From: Lampris incognitus
Taxonomy: Eukaryota; Chordata; Actinopteri; Lampriformes; Lampridae
Direction of reading: 5' to 3'
DNA length: 64,000 nucleotides
Assembly (NCBI RefSeq): GCF_029633865.1
Contig: NC_079214.1
Location: 34,891,095 to 34,955,094, forward strand
The translations under genes were made by a program, and so were the position numbers. Each line of letters starts with the position of its first letter. The first letter of the stretch is position 1. Below are positions 56,281 through 64,000 of this stretch, in pieces. The notes beneath the pieces are model-generated. The model had not been told where the DNA came from and made no database searches. It saw nothing but the letters and a program-made list of their open reading frames with translations.

Positions 56281-57970
56281 GGCATGGTGAACTTCTACAA
56301 CCGGTTCATTCCCCGGGCGGCTCATCTCATGCGCCCCCTGTATGAGGCTCTGAAGGTTAAGGACCCCAAGGGCCTGGTGGTCTGGTCGGAAGAGAGAAAA
56401 CAGGCTTTTGAGGACACTAAGGCTGCGCTGGCTGACGCCGCCTTGTTGGCGCACCCATCACCAACTGCCCCAGTAGCACTGACCATGGATGCCTCAGATT
56501 ACGCCGTGGGGGCAGTGTATGAGCAGTGGGTGGGTGGAGCCTGGCAGCCACTCGCTTTTTTCAGCCGCCAGCTGCGCAGCAGTGAGAGGAAGTACAGCAC
56601 CTTCGACCGGGAGCTTCTTGGCCCGTTAATCGCCATCTGCCACGTCCGGTTCCTGCTGACGTTCGCCATGGCCAAAGCCATGGCTCACCACGGACATCCG
56701 GCACATCGCCGGCAAGGACAACTTTGTCGCCGTCTGCCTCTCCCGGGTGGTGGTGGGGCTGTCCACTTGGGACTTGACTACGCTGCCATGGCTGCAGACC
56801 AGGCTGCTGACACGGAAGTGCAGGCCTACTGGACTGCTGACACTGGGCTGCAATTGAAGGATGTTGTGTTCGACGATGCCGGGGCTACGCTTCTCTGTGA
56901 CATCTCCACGGGTCAGCACCGGCCCTACCCACTGGCTGGTGGCGGCGGGTTTTCGACAGCATCCATGGCCTTTCACACCCAGGCATGAAGGCGTCAATGC
57001 AGTTGGTGGGGGCCAAGTTTGTGTGGCATGACCTCAGGAAGGACATCAAGGACTGGGCAGGCACCCGCGTGGTGTGTCAGCGCTCCAAGGTTCACCGCCA
57101 CACCAAGGCACCCCTGGTGCCGTTCCTGGTGCCTGGGAGGCATTTCAACCATGTCAGTGTGGACCTAGTGGGTCCCTTCCTGGTTTCACTCACCTCCTCA
57201 CCATGGTGGACAGGACCACAAGGTGGCTGGAGGATGTTCCGTTGTCATCCACCATGTCTACTTAGTTGGCCCAGGTGTTCATCGGGTCCTGGGTAGCCCG
57301 GTTTGGAATGCCATCTGACCTCACTTCTGACCGGGGCCCGCAGTTCACATCCGAGCTCTGGACTGCAGTAGCGGAAAGCATAGGGGTGAAGCTCCACCGC
57401 ACTATGGTGTACAATCCGCAGGGCAACGGTTTATGTGAGCGGTTTCATCGTTCGATGAAGGCCACTCTTTGGGCCAGCCTCACAGACAGCAGCTGGGTCG
57501 ACCGGCTCTCATGGGTCATACTTGGCCTGCAGACTGCCCCCAAGGAAGACCTCCAGTCCTCATTGGCTGAGCTGGTTTATTGCCAGCCGCTGCGGGTCCC
57601 GGGGGAATTTCTCCCGGATGGCCCGGTACCCTGGTCTGCTGCTTGCCAACGGTCTGTTCCAGGACGGCGACGGCGTTTTCACTCCAGTCCCAACTTTGCG
57701 GCATGGCCTCCCTCAGTCTTACGTCCCCAAGGACCTGCAGTCGGCCGGGTACATCTTCATCCGGCATGATGCCCACCGTACCCCCCTGTGGCCCCCCTAC
57801 GACGGCCCCTTCTGTGTCCTGGATGCAGGGGCTAAGAACTTTGTGGTGGACGTTGGGAGGTAAGCCAGAGCGGGTTTTGGTGGACCGCCTCAAGCCGGCT
57901 CTCCTGGACTTGGACAGGCTGGTTCAATTAGCCCAGCTGCCTCGGTGTGGACGCCCCCCTGCCCCTACAG
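56281..57970 (+). pseudogene. Gypsy-5 RT end, RNase H and integrase
   Basis: Resumes at the hAT target repeat with NFYNRFIPRAAHLMRPLYEA and TMDASDYAVGAVYEQ, FFSRQLRSSERKYSTFDREL (RNase H). Integrase follows in several frames: [57 protein letters not shown] (D-D-E). The C-terminus near 57700-57860 reads GYIFIRHDAHRTPLWPPYDG. Confidence 0.84.
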
Positions 57971-58077
57971 CCTTCAAGAGGAGCCATTTTGGCCACATCA
58001 TTCATCCCCCGACACGTTGATTTCTTTTTTCTTTTTTTTCTTTCCTTTTTTTCATGGTGAATTTTGGGGTGTGTGTG

Positions 58078-58299
58078 TGTAGTGACCTACTTTGAGGTTA
58101 GGTATCCACCATGCGGAAGAGACGGTCCCTTTAAGACAGTGGGTTCAGGGATTAGCAGGGAGGGTTGTGGGTAGACTCAGGGGTGTGATTTTGGATATAT
58201 AAATCTGTAGACCAGAAGTTGGTTTTGTGGAATAAACAACCCCACAGCTGTATGGTCAAAAGGAGAAGCAATATCGTCTCTTTTCTTTCATTCTCCAAA
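58078..58299 (+). repeat. Gypsy-5 3' LTR
   Basis: Contains AATAAA at 58230-58235; followed by the AGCT target repeat. Confidence 0.85.
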
Positions 58300-58758
58300 A
58301 GCTAGTCAACCTCGTTCAGGTTCACCACAATCCCAGGCCATTGGTGATCATCCAGAGGCTTAACTTCAACATTCTGGTCCGGAAGCCAGGTCAGTCCATA
58401 GCCCAGTTTGTGGCAGTTATGCCAGTTCTCAGAGTATTGTAAGTACGGGCTGATGTTAGAGTACATGCTCCGTGACAGATTTGTAGTTGGTATTAATGAC
58501 GACAGGATTCGGCGTTGTTTACTGAGGGAGAGCACTGGAATTGGCTCAAGGAACGGAAATGGCTGATAACAACTCAAAAGACATTCAGAGGGCGTGTGCA
58601 GGTGGGAGAAGTGCACCAGGTTAGGAGGGAGCAGATAAGTCTCAAGCAGATGAGTGTTTCAGGTGTGGAAGGGTACATTACGCAAACAACTGCAAGTTCA
58701 AGGAGGCAGTGTGTCACAACTGCAATCTAAAAGGACATTTAGCTAAAAGGTGTAGGTA

Positions 58759-59069
58759 AGCTAAGGGTAAAACAAAGACTGGACATTAGGAAGCCATAGT
58801 CAGCTGCACACTATGTGGAGGACTCCGAGGAGGAGGAGTGCACTTACACTGTGCTCATTGTGAATGAGCCACAAGCAGAGTAAAAAAAGTGCAGGGGTTC
58901 TAAGGGCAAAATAGAGACTGGGCGGGGCAACGCTGCCTTTAGAAAGCCACAGTTAACGGCACGCTACCTGGATACAGAGTAGGAGGAGGAATGCTCGGTC
59001 AACATGTTCAGTGTGAGTGAGCCACGTGCTGAGCCTATCTATGCCACAGTGGTGGTCAGTGGAAAATAG
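58759..59069 (+). pseudogene. Gypsy-4 gag-pol linker
   Basis: Broken frames with an internal near-duplication: taagggcaaaatagagactgg (58905) resembles ctaagggtaaaacaaagactgg (58769), each followed by similar ...cacagt-aacggcac..gctac text. Confidence 0.5.
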
Positions 59070-60742
59070 ATGAGGATGGAGGTTGACACAGGGGCCTCTG
59101 TCTCTGTCATCAGTGAGACCTACAGAGAGACTTGGGGTGATACCAAGGCACCCACCATCATCCCAGCAAATATTAATCCACGGACGTACACAGGACAGAC
59201 CATACCATTGGTTGGGGCACTAGAGGTGGACATTGAGTGTAACAGCCAGGAAGCAAGAGCACTGCTTTTGGTACTAAAAAGTAGAGGGCCCAATCTACTG
59301 GGACAGGACTGGCTCCAGAAAATTAAGTTGAACTGGGGTGAGATTAAACACACATGGGTGACTGAGGATGTCATTCAAAAGTATGCTGAGGTTTTCAAAG
59401 ATGAGCTGGGGGCACTGCGAGGAACTACAGTTAAACTGCACGTAGATCCTCAGGCTACCCCTCGCTTTTTCAAGCCCAGAGGAGTAGCTTATGCTGTGGA
59501 GGAGGAGCTGGACAAACTACAGAGGCTGGGAGTCATGCATCCTGTTCTCAGCCTGGGCGGCCCCCATTGTTCCAGTTCTCAAGAGTGACGGCACAATACA
59601 TATCTTTGGAGACTACAAACTCACTATCAACCAGGCCTCCAAGCTAGATGAATACCCTCTGCCGAGAGTGGAGGACCTGTTTGCAACCCTGGCTGGAGGT
59701 AAGACATTTTCAAAACTAGACATGAGCCATGCCTACCAACAGCTGGTGTTGGACGAGGACTCTAAACAGTTCACCACAATCAACACCCACAAGGGGTTGT
59801 TTAGGTACAACCACCTAGTGTTTGGAGTGGCCTCCAGCCTGGCCATTTTCCAAAGGACAATGGACTGTGTGCTGCAGGGTATTCCCCATGTAGCAGTTTA
59901 TCTGGATGATATCCTGGTCACTGGAGAGACTGAGGAGGAGCACCTCAGCAACCTGGAGCAGGTGCTAAAGAGACTCCGAGGCAGGGCTGCGCTTGAAGCA
60001 TAGCAATTATATTTTCCAAGCACCAAACATGACATACCTGGGCCACACCATCGCGGCCCAGGGTTTGCATCCAGTGGAGGACAAAGTCAGGGCCATCAAG
60101 GAAGGTCCAAACCCCAGAAACGTGCCTGAGCTCAGGTCATTTCTGGGCATGGTGAACTACTATGGTAAGTTCCTCCCAGACCTCTCAACATGGCTGGCGC
60201 CCCTGTATTCACTTCTCTGCAATGACTTTCATTGGGAGTGGGGCCTGCACAGGAGACAGCTTTTGCAAATGTGAAAACACCACTGCAATCAGCGAGGCTG
60301 CTGGTTCATTTCGACTCAGACAGAGATCGCCTCGCAATATGGCATTGGGGCAGTACTTTCGCATGTGATGAAGGACGGGTCAGAAAAACCCATTGGATTC
60401 GCATCACGTACATTGACATGAGCTGAGAAGGGCTACTCCCAGCTAGACAAGGAGGGTCTAGCAGTTGTGTTCGCTGTTAAGCGTTTTCATCAGTACCTCT
60501 ACGGTCGGGCATTTACCATATGTACTGACCACAAACCGCTGATGAGCCTTTTTAGTGAGCTTAAGTGTATTCCTTTCATGGTACCAGTGAGAGTACAGCG
60601 CTGGGCCCTCACGTTGTCAGCCTACCAGTACACTATAGTCTACAGAGCAGGGGAGGACAATGCAAACGTGCACATGCTGAGTCGGCTCCCTTTGCCTAAC
60701 ACACCCACCCAGACCATGGTGCCTCCAGAGACAGTTTTCTGA
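59070..60742 (+). pseudogene. Gypsy-4 protease, RT and RNase H
   Basis: Retropepsin MEVDTGASVSVISE; NLLGQDWLQKIKLNW; RT with FSKLDMSHAYQQLVL and the intact catalytic VYLDDILVTG; then after a frameshift near 59990 MTYLGHTIAAQGLHP and LRSFLGMVNYYGKFL. RNase H follows with TICTDHKPLMSLF and AGEDNANVHMLSRLP. Frame changes near 59570, 59990 and 60270 and a stop near 60424. Confidence 0.85.
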
Positions 60743-61697
60743 CTAGAGAGACTGTCAACTTCTCCTGTGAATGCCAAACAGATCAAACAATGGACAGAGA
60801 GGGACCCGGTCCTGTCTCAGGTGAAAAGATTCCTCATGCAGGGTTGGCCCCCTGTGGTAGAGGATGAGGGACTGAGGCCTTATAATAAATGAAAAAAATG
60901 AACTGAGCATCCAAGACAGCTGTGTTCTCTGGGGCTCAAGAGTGGTGGTCCCGCCTCAGCAATGTTCACAAGTAATGGAGGAGATCCATGAGGCCCACCC
61001 AGGGGCCTCCCGTATGAAAAGCTTAGCCAGGGCATATGCATAGTGGCCTAACATGGACCAGTATCTAGAAAACAAGGTGAAATCCTGTTCCCATTGTCAG
61101 ATAAAACAAAAAATGGCACCGCCCACCCACTCCATCCATGGGAGTGGCCTGACTGCCTGTGATCCAGACTACATGTGGACTTTGCAGGGCCTTTTATGGG
61201 GCAAATGTTTCTAGTCATTGTAGACGTACATGCCAGAGCTACATATGATGAGCAGCACCACAGCGCTGGTGACGATTGACAAGCAGTGTCACGTGTTTGC
61301 AACTTTTGGACTTCCTGACACGCTGGTGAGTGACAATGGTGCAATATTTATGGAAAGGAACGGCATCCGCCATGTCCGCACAGCGCCATTCCATCCTGCC
61401 TCAAATGGTCTGGCCGAGAAAGCCATGCAGACGTTTAAGGAAGGGCTTAAACGTATGCCAGGAAGGGAGCCCATTGCAACAAAGCTCTCACATTGGCTGT
61501 TTCAGTACCGCATCACGCCACAAACAACAACAGGGCTCACACCTGCGGAAATGTTGATGGGCAGGAAGCCAAAGTCGCACCTGGACTTGATGCATCCAGA
61601 TATTAAAGCAAGGGTGGAGAGGAAACAGGAGAAACAAAAGGAGAGGCATGATGAGCGTGCCAGAGAGAGACATTTTGAGGAAAAGGACTGTGCGTAA
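60743..61697 (+). pseudogene. Gypsy-4 integrase
   Basis: Degenerate zinc domain near 60980-61110, then the core: LVSDNGAIFMERNGIRHVRT and NGLAEKAMQTFKEGLK, followed by LTPAEMLMGRKPKSHLDL and a Lys/Arg/Glu-rich end. The segment between the first catalytic Asp and DNG is shortened. Confidence 0.8.
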
Positions 61698-62505
61698 GTG
61701 AGAAAATTTGGCAGTGGTCAACACTGGCTACCAGAGGTCATTCTAAAGCAGAGTGGTCCTATCTCTTTCATAGTGAAACTAACAGATTGCAGTGTTCCAT
61801 AGGCACCAGGATCACATCCATCGGCGCCATGACACTCCTCTGTGTCCAGACACCTCAGCAGGGGGTCATACAGGGGAGACAGAACAAGGCCCAGCACAGG
61901 AGTGACATCCAGGGACCGCGGTGACTACAGGAGTGAGTAATGAACTCAAAAGCTCAGACATGCAACCCACTCTGTGTGTGAGGTGAACGGACCGTGCTGC
62001 AGTCGGAGCGGCATCATCCGCGAACCTGTTCGGCAAGTTTGGCTGTTTCTCTCTCCCTTTTCTCCCACCTCCCTCCTGTGAGTATTCCCTGCCAATTGAC
62101 TTCGCCCACTTTAGCACTGGGCTTAAGGAGGAATTCGACTTTAAAACAAGGTTTTCGGCAGTTGTTCGGCGTGCGGCGAGGCGCTGCGCTGTCGTTCTTC
62201 ATCCAGTGGAACGGACACTGTTGACGGTTGAAACGAGTGGAAATTGACGAACTTTATACGAACTGTGCAACGGAATATATGATGACTGCAATACCATGGT
62301 GAAGTGTATTGTTTTGAAATGTTTGTTTATTTGCTGGAAGAGCAGACTGAGTGAGGTTGCAGTCTGGGTTTGATGTAACATTCAAAGTCTGGTTTTCAGG
62401 GGTAATCAGGGCATTTATTGGTTAAAGTTTAAATAAATTTGTTATTTTTCCAGTTCACCGTTCTACCAATTCTGTCTGCTAGCTAGAGAGAAAGGGGTGA
62501 GAAGC
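61698..62505 (+). other. Gypsy-4 3' untranslated region
   Basis: Integrase-tail scraps to about 61880, then no ORF. AATAAATTT occurs at 62429. Confidence 0.45.
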
Positions 62506-62975
62506 TGTGAGGTGGGTACGCATTAACTGAGGCCTATAACAGCACACGAAATGCAACACCCCAATACATGAGCACAGTTTACCCGTTACACATAAGTAGC
62601 TTATCTACTTCAGATGTTTACAGTGGCATGTGTCAAGTTATTGTTTATGTTCACGGGCCTAGGCTAACAAGTTTTAAGGTGTACAAGACTTTTGTTGTTG
62701 AATGTTTTTCTGTCCACAGGGGAAACGGGGAGAAGTGTTGCAAGTGTTGTAATGAGTTAAACAGGGTTAGTTTTATTATTATCCTTTTATGGGGTCCCCG
62801 AACCCTTTTAGGTCGTCACACAGGAAGTAAATGAGTTGTGTCCGTCAGTCTGTTGGTATGTGCCATGTTAGAGCTCGCGGACTGTTAGTGCACCGCAATT
62901 CGGCTATGTCTTGGTCCCATTCAGTTAAGTAAAGCTTTTTTATTATAAAGTACGCGTGTCGTTCAAGTTACTACA
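62506..62975 (+). repeat. Gypsy-4 3' LTR (start inferred)
   Basis: A purine tract (agagagaaaggggtgagaag, 62484-62503) precedes TGTGAGG at 62506; the end GTTACTACA lies at 62975. Only the last 48 bases can be compared with the surviving 5' LTR. Confidence 0.5.
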
Positions 62976-63347
62976 ATGGTGATGCATCGAAAGGAAAATG
63001 GTCACGGCTGAAATGAAAGTGGAAATAACAAAGCGTTCGTAGAGAGGTGAAACGCTCTTATTGTTTTTTCATTTACCCGGTGAGGCGGGGATGCGAGCCC
63101 CGAGCGGGCTCTCGTTTCTAGCGTCAAACGGCCGGCCTCCGCCGGTCGCGATCCGCTTTCGGGACAGTGGCAGGTGAGTTTGAAATGTTTCTTTAAAGTT
63201 GTTTTTATACCTATACACACATTCTCTCTCTGTTATAAATACTGTAGTTAGATTTATTATTATTACTGCATTATTGTATTTATGATGTTTAAGCGTAGTC
63301 TACCGACCACTCAAAGCGCTTTACAATGTATGCCTCACGTAAAATAT
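62976..63347. other. unassigned flank
   Basis: No gene. A GC-rich patch (63080-63170: gcggggatgcgagccccgag) and a common repeat string (ctcaaagcgctttacaatg, 63311-63329). Confidence 0.35.
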
Positions 63348-63463
63348 TGTAACGACTAAGGATCACTAGACTTGCTAGCCCTTGGCTAACGGGTCAGACC
63401 CTTTCGTCGACTGGTTAACGCAGTTGTCCGGGTGTCGCAAGTGTTGGATTTACCCCGAATCGA
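63348..63463 (+). repeat. solo-LTR-like relative of the TRIM LTR
   Basis: TGTAACG at 63348, then ctaacgggtcagacccttt and gtcgactggttaacg align with the TRIM LTR in the opposite orientation. The B box is degenerate and the end (accccgaatcg) is only similar. No interior or second LTR is seen. Confidence 0.6.
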
Positions 63464-63741
63464 CGGTGGCTAGATGGCAATTATGGACGTGAGTTGACTG
63501 CTAACTCCACCCACGTCGCAAAGAACGAAGGTGAGCGACAGGCATTCAAGGTAGGCAGACGCCTATCAAGAGTGAGGTAGGAGAGGAGTCAGTTATTTTC
63601 CCAGTACAGAGTTCAGCCTGTGTATGCAAACCTGGAATGGAGAGGGGAATGTTTAGGCAGTGGCATAAGGCGAGCTATGCTGAGATGGTTGAACAGCACA
63701 ACAACTCTGATAACAAGGATGTGACTGGAGTTTCTGACTAA
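63464..63741. other. no recognised feature
   Basis: No ORF or repeat identified. Confidence 0.35.
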
Positions 63742-63957
63742 ACGTCGGCCGCTAACATGTACCCTGGCTCTGCCAAATGACGGAAGCTAAACAGGTATGG
63801 GCTTGACTAATACTTGGATGTGAGACCTCCTGGGAAAACAGTTGCTGCCGGAAGTGGTGTTGGTGGGCCAGTAGGGGACAGTCTTCCCTCTGGTCTTAAT
63901 AATAACAAATATCAAATCCCATGCCCCAGTGCAATGACGGGGACACTATGCTTGTAG
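63742..63957 (+). mobile_element. 5S-rRNA-derived SINE (SINE3-type)
   Basis: The first ~110 bases resemble 5S rRNA: ggaagctaaacaggtatggg and tacttggatgtgagacctcctgggaaaa correspond to its internal A box, intermediate element and C box. The body continues gaagtggtgttggtgggcca and gtgcaatgacggggacacta, known from a widespread fish 5S-derived repeat. It is 3'-truncated near 63957. Not a functional 5S gene, as the ends are diverged. Confidence 0.8.
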
Positions 63958-64000
63958 GACAGTGGTGTCCAACCCTGCTCCTGGAGAGCTACCCTCCTGC
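63958..64000 (+). repeat. start of another dispersed repeat, cut by the window edge
   Basis: gtccaaccctgctcctggag is a string common to fish repeats. It runs off the window. Confidence 0.45.

Larger units (their letters stand above)
52944..58299 (+). mobile_element. nested Ty3/gypsy element (Gypsy-5)
   Basis: LTRs at 52944-53142 (199 bp) and 58078-58299 (222 bp), starting TGTAGTGACC, clearly diverged; the left copy lacks about 23 bases including an AATAAA. AGCT flanks both sides (52940-52943 and 58300-58303). Primer site TTGGTGACCCTGACG at 53143. Gag, protease, RT, RNase H and integrase follow, interrupted by a hAT element at 55034-56280. Confidence 0.9.
52729..58758 (+). pseudogene. Gypsy-4 gag, split by Gypsy-5
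   Basis: The first part (52729-52943) starts MATFGTISEFVEEN and carries TGA at 52777-52779 where Trp is usual. The second part (58304-58758) resumes the capsid in the same register once the inserted element and one AGCT are discounted. It continues to two Cys/His knuckles, CFRCGRVHYANNC (one residue short of the canonical spacing) and CHNCNLKGHLAKRC. Stops and shifts are scattered. Confidence 0.8.
52541..62975 (+). mobile_element. outer Ty3/gypsy element (Gypsy-4), interrupted by Gypsy-5
   Basis: The 5' LTR is reduced to its last part (52541-52589). The primer site TGGCGACGAGGAT (52594-52606) follows, then gag from 52729. Gag is split at 52943/58304 by Gypsy-5 (4-bp AGCT duplication) and continues with protease, RT, RNase H and integrase to about 61695. 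The end of the 3' LTR (62928-62975) matches 52541-52589. Numerous stops and frameshifts make it inactive. Confidence 0.87.

Noticed and set aside
63742..63860. Genuine 5S rRNA gene
   Set aside because: The 5' third and the 3' end are diverged and it continues into a SINE body.

Overview
The window looks like nuclear DNA of a teleost fish. It carries two conserved vertebrate genes, and everything else recognisable is teleost-type repeat: Ty3/gypsy and BEL/Pao LTR elements, L1-, RTE- and Rex1/L2-like LINEs, hAT and Tc1 DNA transposons, tRNA- and 5S-derived SINEs, and long CT/GT/GA microsatellites. There is no bacterial, phage or CRISPR content. The species cannot be fixed from the sequence.

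Host genes. Exon 1 of mesd (LRP-receptor chaperone) lies on the minus strand at 81-236, ending in a GT donor. The single-exon coding region of tlnrd1 (talin rod domain-containing 1, formerly MESDC1) lies on the plus strand at 42316-43380. The two are divergent neighbours, as in mammals, and the 42 kb between them is built almost entirely of mobile elements. A possible small first exon of unknown identity sits at 26064-26250.

Layout. 0.6-2 kb: RTE fragment, microsatellites, tRNA-like SINE head. 2.2-11.1 kb: decayed BEL/Pao on the minus strand, containing a very young gypsy copy (5841-10315; identical-looking LTRs, CCATG target duplication, one in-frame stop). 11.1-16.8 kb: chromodomain gypsy of sushi type with near-identical LTRs and a probable self-priming site. 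16.8-19.5 kb: L1 fragment ending at a perfect hairpin. 20-24.2 kb: decayed gypsy on the minus strand. 24.3-29.2 kb: LINE scraps, a 0.6 kb foldback, a SINE and a 429-bp miniature LTR element. 29.2-34.2 kb: internally deleted L1 holding a hAT. 34.2-37.8 kb: Rex1/L2-like and RTE pieces in opposite orientations. 38-42.3 kb: microsatellites, then a CpG-rich tlnrd1 leader. 43.4-47.9 kb: tlnrd1 3' UTR and quiet intergenic DNA. 48-49.2 kb: long Tc1 foldback. 51.3-62.98 kb: LINE end, a P2X7-like non-autonomous element and a three-level nest (hAT in gypsy in gypsy). 63.3-64 kb: solo-LTR relative of the miniature element and a 5S-derived SINE.

Most notable. The element at 28722-29150 has two ~156-bp LTRs, a 117-bp interior, a primer site that fits tRNA-Leu for 16 nt, a purine tract and no coding capacity. 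Its LTRs carry a tRNA-like module with Pol III A and B boxes; that module differs between the two LTRs although their flanks are identical. Statements on family identity rest on motif recognition by eye, without database searches.
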